The translations under genes were made by a program, and so were the position numbers. From contig DDSN01000141.1 in NCBI GenBank assembly GCA_002343395.1, positions 15,869-35,610 on the forward strand: 19,742 bases of DNA. Direction: 5' to 3'. The notes beneath the pieces are model-generated. The model was given only the letters and a program-made list of their open reading frames with translations. It was not told the DNA's origin and searched no databases. Every line of letters starts with the position of its first letter. The first letter of the stretch is position 1. Below, in pieces: positions 6,940 through 14,443 of the stretch. The DNA is from Hyphomonadaceae bacterium UBA2389. GTDB taxonomy: Bacteria > Pseudomonadota > Alphaproteobacteria > Caulobacterales > Aquidulcibacteraceae.

Positions 6940-9570
6940 CTAGCCCGCTGCCTTCTTCGCAGCTTTCTTGGCTGGCGCTTTCTTCGCCGCCGGTTTTTTC
7001 GCGGTGGCCTTCTTGGCGGTCTTCGCAGGCTTCGGTTCAGCGGCCTTCTTCGTCGCCGCGCGTCTGCCCTTCTTCTTGCCGCCGCCTGCCGCAGCGCGCG
7101 CTTCGAGCAGAGACAAGGCTTCGTCCAACGTCACGTCTTCCGGCTTCTTGTCCTTCGGCACGTTGGCGTTGGTTTCGCCGTCATTGATGTAAGGCCCGTA
7201 GCGCCCCGAGAGCACGCGCACGGGCTTGCCGGTGACCGGGCTTTCACCGAGTTCCTTCAGCGCCGTCGGCGCGGCGCGGCCAAAGCGGCCCTTGCCGCCG
7301 CCGGCCTTCTTTTCGTCGATCACGGCGACGGCGCGGTTCATCTGAATTTCGAACACGTCCTCGACGCTGGGCAGGCTCGCGTACATCTTGCCCATTTGCA
7401 GATAGGGCCCGTAGCGGCCGATGCCGGCCAGGATCATCTCGCTTTCGCTCGGATGCATGCCGACTTGGCGCGGCAGCGAGAGGAGGGCGATGGCCTTCTC
7501 AAGCGTCAACGCATCTTGGCTCCAGCCCCGCGGCAGCGATGCGCGCTTGGGCTTGTCGCCGCCTTTCGGCATTTCGACATAGACGCCGAAGCGTCCGCTC
7601 TTCAGCGTTATTGGACCGCTCGGCCCTTCGCCAAGCGGCACGCCGTCGGCGGGGATGGCGTTTTCGTCGGCCTCGCCGTTGCCCGCTAGCGGCCGTGTGA
7701 ACTTGCACGGCGGCTCGGCGTTGTAGTTCGAGCAGGCGACGAACGCGCCATACTTGCCGAGGCGCAGCGAAAGCCGCCCTGTCCCGCAGGAAGAGCAAAT
7801 GCGCGGGTCTGAACCATCCTCGCGCGGCGGGAAGATGTGATCGCCCATGACTTCGTTGAGCTTCTCGATCACATCGCCGATGCGCAGTTCGCTGATGTCG
7901 CCGATGGCGCCGTTGAAGTCCTTCCAGAACTCGCGCATCAGCGCCTTCCATTCGAGATCGCCGGCGGAGACGAGGTCGAGTTTTTCCTCAAGATCGGCGG
8001 TGAAGTCGTACTCCACATATTTGGAGAAGAAGTTCTCCATGAACGCCGTGAGGATGCGGCCGCGATCGTCGGCGATGAAGCGGTTTTTGTCCATCGTGAC
8101 GTAATTGCGCTCGCGCAGCTTTTCCAAGATGGCGGCGTAGGTCGACGGCCGGCCGATGCCGAGCTCCTCGAGCTTCTTCACGAGGCTTGCTTCGGAGAAA
8201 CGCGGCGGCGGTTCGGTGAAGTGTTGGTCCGCCTTGACGTCCTGCACATTAGCCGGCTCGCCCTGCTTCATCTGCGGCAGGCGGCGATTTTCTTCGTCCT
8301 CCTCGTCGTCGCGGCCTTCGGAATAGAGCTTCAGGAAGCCGTCGAAAAGGATGACCTGGCCGGTGGCGCGGAGTTCGACTCTTCCCGTGGGCTCGGTGAG
8401 GTCAACAGTGGTGCGCTCGATCGAAGCCGCTTCCATTTGGCTGGCGATGGCGCGCTTCCAAATGAGTTCGTAGAGGCGCGACTGATCGCCTTCGACATGG
8501 ATGTCGCGCGCTTGCCGCGACGGGTCTGTTGGGCGGATGGCTTCGTGCGCTTCCTGGGCGTTCTTGATTTTCGACGCGTAACGCCGCGGCTCCGCGGGTG
8601 TGTAGTTCTTGCCGAATTGCGCATCGATAGTACGGCGCAACTCGCGCATGGCGCCTCCATCCATGCTGACGCCATCGGTTCGCATGTAGGTGATGTGACC
8701 GGCCTCGTAGAGCCGCTGCGCGACCTGCATCGTGCGCGAGGCGTTGAAGCCGAGCTTTCGGGCGGCTTCTTGTTGCAGCGTGGAGGTCGTGAACGGCGGC
8801 GGGGGATTGCGCTTGGTGGGTTTGGCCTCCACCGCGCTCACCTTGAAGCCGCCGCGCTTGATCGCGTCACGCGCGGCGAACGCCATGTGTTGGTTGGGGA
8901 TGTCGAGGCGCTTGAGCTTCTTGCCTTCGAAGGCGGAAAGGCGAGCAAGAAAACTCTCCCCGCGCGGCGTGGTCATCTGCGCGTCGACGGACCAGTATTC
9001 CTGCGGCTTGAAGCGTTCGATATCGACTTCGCGATCAACGATGAGCCGCAAGGCCACCGATTGCACGCGTCCCGCCGACTTGGCGCCCGGGAGCTTGCGC
9101 CACAGCACGGGCGAAAGCGTGAACCCCACCAGATAGTCGAGCGCGCGCCGGGCCATGTAGGCGTCGACCAGTTCCATGTCGATGTCGCGCGGCGCGGCCA
9201 TCGCGGCCTGCACCGCTGGCTTGGTGATCGCGTTGAAGGTGACGCGTTTGACGGTCTTGCCCTTGAGCGCCTTGCGCGCCTTTAGCGTTTCCAGCACGTG
9301 CCAGGAGATCGCCTCGCCCTCGCGATCGGGGTCGGTTGCGAGAATGAGGTTGTCGGCGTCCTTGAGCGCGTCGGCGATGGCCTTCACGTGCTTCGAGGAC
9401 TTGGCGTCGAGCTCCCAGTCCATGGCGAAGTCGTCGTCCGGCTTCACCGAGCCGTCCTTGGGCGGCAAGTCGCGGATATGGCCGTAGGAGGCCAGGACCT
9501 TGTAGTCGGCGCCCAGATACTTGTTGATTGTCTTGGCCTTGGCCGGGGATTCAACGACGACAACGTTCAT
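6940..9570 (-). CDS. topA: DNA topoisomerase I (type IA, omega protein)
   Basis: This 876-aa type IA topoisomerase relaxes negative supercoils through a 5'-phosphotyrosine intermediate. The Toprim domain begins at the N-terminus (VVVVESPAKAKTI, catalytic-type Glu7) and includes DPDREGE with D80, D82 and E84. The active-site tyrosine is Y295 in HITYMRTDG. A four-cysteine zinc-ribbon-like module (CSSCG...VACSNYNAEPPC, about 590-630) is followed by TopA C-terminal repeats (GRFGVYV, GRYGPYLQ, GRYGPYIND). The protein ends in a Lys/Ala-rich tail of about 50 residues resembling histone H1, common in GC-rich bacteria. The ATG at 9570 gives the usual MNVVVVESPAKAK start. An in-frame TTG at 9594 would add eight residues and is less likely; neither has a good RBS. 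The coding end is 4 nt before the small unknown gene. Confidence 0.97.
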   Translation of the reverse strand: MNVVVVESPAKAKTINKYLGADYKVLASYGHIRDLPPKDGSVKPDDDFAMDWELDAKSSKHVKAIADALKDADNLILATDPDREGEAISWHVLETLKARKALKGKTVKRVTFNAITKPAVQAAMAAPRDIDMELVDAYMARRALDYLVGFTLSPVLWRKLPGAKSAGRVQSVALRLIVDREVDIERFKPQEYWSVDAQMTTPRGESFLARLSAFEGKKLKRLDIPNQHMAFAARDAIKRGGFKVSAVEAKPTKRNPPPPFTTSTLQQEAARKLGFNASRTMQVAQRLYEAGHITYMRTDGVSMDGGAMRELRRTIDAQFGKNYTPAEPRRYASKIKNAQEAHEAIRPTDPSRQARDIHVEGDQSRLYELIWKRAIASQMEAASIERTTVDLTEPTGRVELRATGQVILFDGFLKLYSEGRDDEEDEENRRLPQMKQGEPANVQDVKADQHFTEPPPRFSEASLVKKLEELGIGRPSTYAAILEKLRERNYVTMDKNRFIADDRGRILTAFMENFFSKYVEYDFTADLEEKLDLVSAGDLEWKALMREFWKDFNGAIGDISELRIGDVIEKLNEVMGDHIFPPREDGSDPRICSSCGTGRLSLRLGKYGAFVACSNYNAEPPCKFTRPLAGNGEADENAIPADGVPLGEGPSGPITLKSGRFGVYVEMPKGGDKPKRASLPRGWSQDALTLEKAIALLSLPRQVGMHPSESEMILAGIGRYGPYLQMGKMYASLPSVEDVFEIQMNRAVAVIDEKKAGGGKGRFGRAAPTALKELGESPVTGKPVRVLSGRYGPYINDGETNANVPKDKKPEDVTLDEALSLLEARAAAGGGKKKGRRAATKKAAEPKPAKTAKKATAKKPAAKKAPAKKAAKKAAG

Positions 9571-9752
9571 GGGGCGGGGCGCGTCCTGGCTCAAAACCCG
9601 GTGGGCGAAGCGCGCGGAAACTGATGGGCCGAATTGGCGCTGTCAACGTCGGGACGGCGCAAGAGACTCGGAAATGCTCAAATAATAAGTGGAAAAACAA
9701 TACGCTATGATATTTCCATCTTAGAGATTGCGATACAACCCCAGCGTGTTAA
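9571..9752. promoter_or_regulatory. Divergent intergenic region between topA and the 81-aa gene
   Basis: These 182 nt become strongly AT-rich at about 9675-9735, unlike their surroundings, which suits divergent promoters. Towards topA, an exact TTGACA lies on the minus strand at 9646-9641, but no good -10 follows at 17 nt. Towards the small gene, TATGAT at 9706-9711 is a possible -10 without an obvious -35. A GACTC at 9665-9669 fits GANTC, the target of the CcrM methyltransferase of many Alphaproteobacteria. An imperfect inverted repeat (GCGCTGTC/GACGGCGC, one mismatch) lies at about 9637-9660. Confidence 0.4.
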
Positions 9753-9998
9753 ATGCAACGTATGCGGGAAATTGTCTCAAACCTCAATCAGCCTGGTCTG
9801 GAAGTGAGCGCCTTCGACACGGCAAGTTACGTCTATCAGTTCAGTAAGGAATTAGCCGAGGTCGCGGAGCGGGCTGGACTGTCGCAAGTGGCCGCCGCTC
9901 TGGAGCTGACGCGAACGATCGCAGCGGAGGCTCTGGCGACCATGGCGACAAAGGCTCAGTCCAAACCGAGCGGCGCCGCGCCAGAGGACGCGGCGTAG
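9753..9998 (+). CDS. Small hypothetical protein, 81 aa, helical
   Basis: No family is recognised. The protein is predicted almost entirely helical. After a short N-terminus (IVSNLNQPGLEVSAFDTASYVYQF) there is an amphipathic helix rich in Ala, Glu and Leu (about 32-68), then a polar tail with PSGAAPEDAA. It has no signal peptide or cysteine. The start may be the ATG at 9753 or the in-frame ATG at 9762; neither has a visible Shine-Dalgarno sequence. It sits downstream of an AT-rich stretch with promoter-like elements and runs opposite to topA. Its last 43 nt overlap the 3' end of dprA on the other strand. The uneven, protein-like composition and the separate upstream region support it being real. 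Confidence 0.65.
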   Translation: MQRMREIVSNLNQPGLEVSAFDTASYVYQFSKELAEVAERAGLSQVAAALELTRTIAAEALATMATKAQSKPSGAAPEDAA

Positions 9999-11050
9999 CC
10001 CCCCGGCAATGACGCCGCGCGACCCTCCAACTCCAATTCAGTGAGCGCCGCCGCGATGGCGCCAGCGGGCATCGCGAGCAGGCGTGCGAGGTCATTCACG
10101 TGAACCGGAGTCGGCGACAACAGACGCGCCACCTTGCCGGGCAAACCGGCGGGCAAAGGCGCCGCGTCAAAGAGCGGACCAGGTGATTGCGGCGTGAACG
10201 AGATTGCGGCGTCGCCGAGGGCGTGGATTACGTCTTCCGCGCTTTCGATCAACGTCGCGCCCTGTTTGATGAGGGCATTGCAGCCGCGCGCGCGCGGGTC
10301 CAATGGCGAGCCTGGCGCGGCCATGACGTCGCGGCCCTGGTCGGCGGCGGCGCGCGCCGTGATCAGCGAGCCAGACCGAAGCGCGGCCTCGATAACGATG
10401 ACCGCGCGCGACAAACCCGAGATGATGGTGTTGCGGCGCGGGAAGTCGCGTGCGCGCGCGACCGTTCCCAGCGGCGCTTCGCTGACGACCGCTCCAGACG
10501 CGCAGATCGCTTCGTGCAGTTTCAAGTTCTGAGGAGGATAGGGATGGTCCAGTCCGCCCGCGAGCACCGCCGCCGTGCCGCTCTTCAGCGCGCCGCGGTG
10601 CGCGGCGGCGTCCACGCCGCGCGCGAGGCCGGATACGACAACGAAGCCGGCGCTGCCCAGGTCGCTCGCTAGTCGTTCCCCGAACATCAGAGCGCTCGCC
10701 GATCCCTCGCGTGAACCTACAAGCGCTATCGTGGGCCGTCTGAGGATATCGCCATCGCCGCGCACCGCTAACACCGGCGGCGGCGCGTCTAGTTGAGCGA
10801 GCAGGGGCGGATAGTCCGGCTCGCATGACGCGAGCAGGCGCGCGCCGAGCGCGTCCAGGCGATCCAGCTCGCCTTCGATAGCGTCTCTTGGCGGTGGAAC
10901 TTGAGGCGAGACGCGCGGGAGCGCATCGAGCGCGGCGCTGGCCGAGCCAAAGCGCGCGAGCAGGCGGTGGAAAGTCAGCGGCCCTATGCGCGGGGTCCGG
11001 GCTAGCCGCGCCCAGGCGATCCGCTCCGTACGCGAGAGCGTGCGGTTCAT
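9956..11050 (-). CDS. dprA: DNA-processing protein DprA
   Basis: This 364-aa protein of the DprA/Smf family binds single-stranded DNA entering the cell during transformation and loads RecA. The N-terminal region (about 8-45) resembles the helical SAM-like domain, with RIGPLTFHRLLARFGS. The Rossmann-like core has ALVGSREGS (about 109-117), SGLARGVDAAAH (about 140-151), AVLAGGLDHPYPPQN, FPRRNTIISGLS (about 203-214) and RSGSLITARAAADQGRDV with GCNALIKQGA. A C-terminal winged-helix domain (DML1-like, about 305-350) is present. The ATG at 11050 overlaps the plsY stop codon as ATGA, which fixes the start and indicates coupling. The longer open frame upstream is only an extension into plsY in another reading frame. 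Presence of dprA alone does not prove natural competence, as most bacteria carry it. Confidence 0.96.
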   Translation of the reverse strand: MNRTLSRTERIAWARLARTPRIGPLTFHRLLARFGSASAALDALPRVSPQVPPPRDAIEGELDRLDALGARLLASCEPDYPPLLAQLDAPPPVLAVRGDGDILRRPTIALVGSREGSASALMFGERLASDLGSAGFVVVSGLARGVDAAAHRGALKSGTAAVLAGGLDHPYPPQNLKLHEAICASGAVVSEAPLGTVARARDFPRRNTIISGLSRAVIVIEAALRSGSLITARAAADQGRDVMAAPGSPLDPRARGCNALIKQGATLIESAEDVIHALGDAAISFTPQSPGPLFDAAPLPAGLPGKVARLLSPTPVHVNDLARLLAMPAGAIAAALTELELEGRAASLPGGYAASSGAAPLGLD

Positions 11051-11706
11051 GCTTCCGGCGTTGCGGCGGGTGCGGCTTCTTCCTCGGCCGCGTCGTTCTT
11101 CTTGGCGCCGATGCGCGGTTCGGTCCCCGCGCGCAGGCGCGCGATGTTGGCCCGATGACGCCAGAAAATGAGTATCGCGAGAGCCAGCGTGAAAATGATT
11201 TGCGACCAGCTGAATCCCGCAATGAGACCGGCCATGGGCGTGATCGCGACGGCGCACAGCGCCGCAAGCGACGAGTAGCGGAACATCGTCGCGATCGCGA
11301 GCCACGTGATCCCGGCGAGCACGCCCAGCGGCCAGATGCCGGCGAACAAGACGCCGAAAAATGTCGCTACGCCCTTGCCGCCCTTGAAACCAAGCCAAAC
11401 TGGATAGCAGTGCCCGACGAACGCGGCCGCGCCCGCGAGCAACTCAATCTCGGTTCGCTGGGGCATGTCGCCCGCAAGCCAGCGCGCAATGAGAAGCGCA
11501 ATGCCCGCCTTGCCCGCATCGAGCACCAGGGTCGCCAGCGCCAAATCCTTCCGACCCGTTCGCAACACGTTGGTCGCGCCGATATTGCCGGAGCCGATGT
11601 CGCGAATGTCGCCCAGGCCGGCCGCCCGGGTCAGGACGAGACCGAACGGGATCGAGCCAAGCAGGTAGCCGCCGAGAGCGGCGAGGATGAACGCGAAAAC
11701 CAGCAC
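11047..11706 (-). CDS. plsY: Glycerol-3-phosphate acyltransferase PlsY
   Basis: This 219-aa inner-membrane enzyme transfers the acyl group from acyl-phosphate to glycerol-3-phosphate, the first step of phospholipid synthesis in the PlsX/PlsY pathway. About five membrane segments are visible. The three PlsY motifs are present: IGSGNIGATNVLRTG (about 37-51), GHCYPVWLGFKGGKGVAT (about 98-115) and a C-terminal FWRHRANIARL. The last 30 residues form a charged Ala/Glu-rich tail that is somewhat longer than usual. The start is a GTG at 11706, chosen because a strong AGAGGAGG lies 4 nt upstream; the open frame reaches a TTG at 11766, but that would be leaderless and place an RBS inside the coding region. 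The stop overlaps the dprA start by 4 nt. Confidence 0.96.
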   Translation of the reverse strand: MLVFAFILAALGGYLLGSIPFGLVLTRAAGLGDIRDIGSGNIGATNVLRTGRKDLALATLVLDAGKAGIALLIARWLAGDMPQRTEIELLAGAAAFVGHCYPVWLGFKGGKGVATFFGVLFAGIWPLGVLAGITWLAIATMFRYSSLAALCAVAITPMAGLIAGFSWSQIIFTLALAILIFWRHRANIARLRAGTEPRIGAKKNDAAEEEAAPAATPEA

Positions 11707-11710
11707 CGCG

Positions 11711-11718
11711 CCTCCTCT
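11711..11718 (-). promoter_or_regulatory. Strong Shine-Dalgarno site that fixes the plsY GTG start
   Basis: On the minus strand AGAGGAGG ends 4 nt before the GTG at 11706. It is one of the best ribosome binding sites in the window and rules against the upstream TTG at 11766. Confidence 0.8.
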
Positions 11719-11768
11719 AACAGGGTGCAAGCTTCCTGTGGAGAGGAGACTTTGGCGCAAGCTCAAGT

Positions 11769-13241
11769 ATGTTGGTGCTCATGACAATGCAGATCACACG
11801 CCGCCATGCCGCGCTGGGCGCCGTTGGCGCGGCGCTTTCCGCCTGCGCGCCCCAGGGCGCCTCGCCCTTCGCCGCGCCGCGGTCGCGGACATTCCCAGAC
11901 GATTTCTTGTGGGGTGTCGCGAGCGCCGCGTTTCAGACCGAGGGCGCGCTGGCGGCGGATGGCCGCGGCCAAAGCGTTTGGGATGTTTTTCCGCGGGAGC
12001 GCATCCATGACGGCTCTGACGCCAGCGTGGCCTGCGACTCCTACCGCCGATTTTCCGAGGATGTTGGGTTGATCGCGGACGCGGGCCTTAAGGTGCATCG
12101 CCTGTCGATCGCCTGGCCGCGCATCGTGCCAGACGGCGTGGGCGCGTTGCGGATGATGCCAGCGGGGTGGGCCGGCGTGAACCAGGCGGGCCTCGATCAT
12201 TACGCGCGGGTCGTCGACGCTCATCTGGAGCGCGGCGTCACCCCGTATGCGACATTGTTCCATTGGGACCTGCCGCTTGCGTTGCAGGAGCGCGGCGGCT
12301 GGCGCGAGCGCGACACCGCGCAACGCTTCGCCGACTACGCGGCGGTAGTGAGCGAAACACTGGGCGACAGGCTGAAGCACTTCGTGGTTTTGAATGAGGC
12401 GGCGGTCCACGCCGTGCTCGGACACGTCGTCGGCGAGCACGCTCCCGGCCAAGCCGACGCGGCCTTGCTCGGCCCTGCGATCCACCATCAAAATCTCGCG
12501 CAAGGCATGGCGATCCAGGCAATGCGCGCTGGCCGCGGCGACCTCACGATCGGAACGACGATGGCGCTGATGCCCTCGCGCGCGGCGGGCGGCTGGCTCG
12601 CGCCGTTGCACCGGCTCGCCGCTGACGACTTCGATGAAGTGTGGAACGGCGCCTTTCTCGATCCCGTGTTCAAAGGCTCCTATCCGAAGACTGCGCTTGG
12701 AATGGTGGAGAGCGTCTTGCGCGAGGGCGATCTCACGGTGACGCGCCAGCCGCTCGACTTCCTGGGCGTCAACTACTACGCGCCGTCCTACATGCGTTTC
12801 GACCGCGATGCGCCCAGCCATCTGGCGCCGGCCGATCCTCCGCCAGGCGTCACGCTGGACGCCTTCGGCCGCCATATCGACCCGTCGGGCTTGTTCGAAG
12901 TGCTGACGCGCTTGCGCGATGCGTACGGGAATCCGCGCGTGATCATCACCGAGAACGGATGCTCCGACCCGTTCAGCGACGGCCCCGCGATGATCGATGA
13001 TCGGTTCCGCATCGAGTACGTGCGCCGCCACCTCGAAGCTGTGATGAGCGCAATGGAGGCGGGCGCCAATATCGGCGGCTACTTCCATTGGACGCTGATC
13101 GACAATTGGGAGTGGGCCGAGGGGTACCGCTCCAAATTCGGCCTGGTCGCGATGGATCGAACGACAGGCGTGCGCACGCCGAAAGCGTCCTATGCCTGGT
13201 TCAAGGCGCTCGCCGAAAGCGGTGAGCTCACGACCGCTTAG
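11769..13241 (+). CDS. GH1 family beta-glucosidase-like enzyme, Tat-exported lipoprotein
   Basis: This 490-aa glycoside hydrolase family 1 (TIM barrel, retaining) protein has the first-strand motif FLWGVASAAFQTEGA (about 46-60) and HWDLP (about 165-169). The acid/base Glu210 sits in VLNEAA, where the usual NEP is NEA. NYYAPSY lies at about 335-341, the nucleophile Glu395 in IITENG, and the late FHWTLIDNWEWAEGY contains the sugar-binding Glu and Trp residues. Catalytic residues are therefore intact. The N-terminus has a twin-arginine motif TRRHAALG (R11, R12) and an LSAC lipobox (Cys26), so export folded and lipid-anchored is predicted. The true start may be the ATG at 11781 or 11787 rather than 11769; none has a good RBS. 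It diverges from plsY by 62 nt and converges on the permease gene with a 4-nt overlap. The substrate is not predictable from sequence. Confidence 0.92.
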   Translation: MLVLMTMQITRRHAALGAVGAALSACAPQGASPFAAPRSRTFPDDFLWGVASAAFQTEGALAADGRGQSVWDVFPRERIHDGSDASVACDSYRRFSEDVGLIADAGLKVHRLSIAWPRIVPDGVGALRMMPAGWAGVNQAGLDHYARVVDAHLERGVTPYATLFHWDLPLALQERGGWRERDTAQRFADYAAVVSETLGDRLKHFVVLNEAAVHAVLGHVVGEHAPGQADAALLGPAIHHQNLAQGMAIQAMRAGRGDLTIGTTMALMPSRAAGGWLAPLHRLAADDFDEVWNGAFLDPVFKGSYPKTALGMVESVLREGDLTVTRQPLDFLGVNYYAPSYMRFDRDAPSHLAPADPPPGVTLDAFGRHIDPSGLFEVLTRLRDAYGNPRVIITENGCSDPFSDGPAMIDDRFRIEYVRRHLEAVMSAMEAGANIGGYFHWTLIDNWEWAEGYRSKFGLVAMDRTTGVRTPKASYAWFKALAESGELTTA

Positions 13242-14428
13242 GCGGCCGCGAGCTCCAATTGCGGTTTCTGGCGCGCGGCGCGAATGCCTGGGAACAAACC
13301 GCCGAACAAGCCAATGATGATCGCGACGACGATCGCCGTGATGACCAATCCTGGCGAGAGATCGAACTTGAACACGAGCTGCGTGAAGCCCGAACCCAGC
13401 GTCGATGTGGTCCGGCCGTTAAACGCGAGGAACGCGATCGCCACGCCGAGCACTCCGCCCAACGCCGAGAGCGCCAGCGCTTCAACCATCGTCCCGAAGA
13501 ACGCGGCCCACCCAGAGAAGCCGATAATGCGGAGCGTCGCGATCTCGGCGGATCGCGCCTGCACCGATGAGTACATGGTGTTGAGCGCGCCCGCGAGTGC
13601 GCCAATCGCCATCATGATCCCAAGAATCCAGGCGATGGCCATGAACCCTTGCGTCGATTGCGAGGCCTGGCGCGCGTAGTAGGCGCGTTCGCTGAGTATC
13701 TCGAGCCCCTCCAGGCGCGCGTCGCTCGCCGCCCAGCGTGTGAACGCCTCCATCGCCGCGGCCGAGGTCAACTGCACGCGCATGGTTTGAAAAACATTAG
13801 GGCGATTGAACAGGCTCTGCGTTACGGCGATGTCGGCCCAGAGTTCGCTTTCGAACACCGTTCCGGGCGCTTCGAAAACGCCCACGACCTGCCAGTCGCT
13901 GCCGCGGATGCGGATGGTCTGGCCGAATTCAAAACCGGAGAACTCGCGCAATAGACCCGCGCCGACAACAATCTCGTTGGTGCCGGGATTGAACATGCGT
14001 CCCCGCGTGATGGTGACGCCGCGCCGCAGCGCCAAGCCTTCTTGGCCAATGCCGCGGAAAGGCATGTTCGCGTTGGTGCCCGTGGAGCGCTTCACGCCGT
14101 CGACGATCACGAGGAGTTCGCCCGAGATGAGCGGCGCTTCGTTGCGTTGGGCGACGTTCGGACCCGTCGCTAGGATCGCAAGTTGGTCGCGGGTCACAAC
14201 GCTGTTGAGTTCGGCGTTCGAGCCTTCGCGAATGACGATCGCGACATCCTCCGAACCCGAACCTTCCACGGTCGCGCGCAATCCGTTCGCAAGCGCCAGG
14301 AAGAACAAGAGCACGGTAATGGTGAGCGCCACCGCGATCACGCTCGCCGCCGACATCCATCCGCGTTGCGGGATCGAGCGTACGTTGAGCGCGGTCACCG
14401 CGTTGATCTGATCGAGAAGCGTAGCCAT
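13238..14428 (-). CDS. ABC transporter permease, FtsX/MacB type (second permease)
   Basis: This 396-aa membrane protein has the type VII (MacB/LolC/FtsX) layout: one N-terminal membrane helix (about 24-48), a large periplasmic domain of about 210 residues resembling MacB_PCD, and three C-terminal helices (about 262-285, 315-345, 360-385). The third spans the FtsX domain with SAEIATLRIIGFS after helix 2 and a final PGIRAARQKP motif typical of this family. Such permeases do not carry substrate across the inner membrane but transmit ATP-driven movement to the periplasm. The ATG is preceded by AAGGAG 11 nt upstream, which overlaps the stop codon of the first permease gene. It is the last gene of the four-gene operon, and its stop overlaps the GH1 stop region by 4 nt on the opposite strand. 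Confidence 0.92.
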   Translation of the reverse strand: MATLLDQINAVTALNVRSIPQRGWMSAASVIAVALTITVLLFFLALANGLRATVEGSGSEDVAIVIREGSNAELNSVVTRDQLAILATGPNVAQRNEAPLISGELLVIVDGVKRSTGTNANMPFRGIGQEGLALRRGVTITRGRMFNPGTNEIVVGAGLLREFSGFEFGQTIRIRGSDWQVVGVFEAPGTVFESELWADIAVTQSLFNRPNVFQTMRVQLTSAAAMEAFTRWAASDARLEGLEILSERAYYARQASQSTQGFMAIAWILGIMMAIGALAGALNTMYSSVQARSAEIATLRIIGFSGWAAFFGTMVEALALSALGGVLGVAIAFLAFNGRTTSTLGSGFTQLVFKFDLSPGLVITAIVVAIIIGLFGGLFPGIRAARQKPQLELAAA

Positions 14429-14443
14429 GGGGCTTCAGTCTCC

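Noticed and set aside
6943..7095. Repetitive GC-rich tract suspected to be a repeat array
   Set aside because: It is the coding sequence of the Lys/Ala-rich tail of topoisomerase I; units are irregular and there are no spacers, so it is not a CRISPR or tandem array.
7837..9285. 482-aa plus-strand open frame opposite topA
   Set aside because: It is antisense to an unmistakable topoisomerase I and has a His/Arg/Val-rich composition typical of shadow frames at high G+C, with no recognised motif.
11051..11398. N-terminal extension of the dprA open frame
   Set aside because: It reads through plsY in another frame; the DprA domain begins at the ATG at 11050 in an ATGA overlap.
11763..13088. 441-aa minus-strand open frame opposite the GH1 gene
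   Set aside because: GH1 motifs on the plus strand are decisive; this frame is His/Arg-rich and has no RBS.
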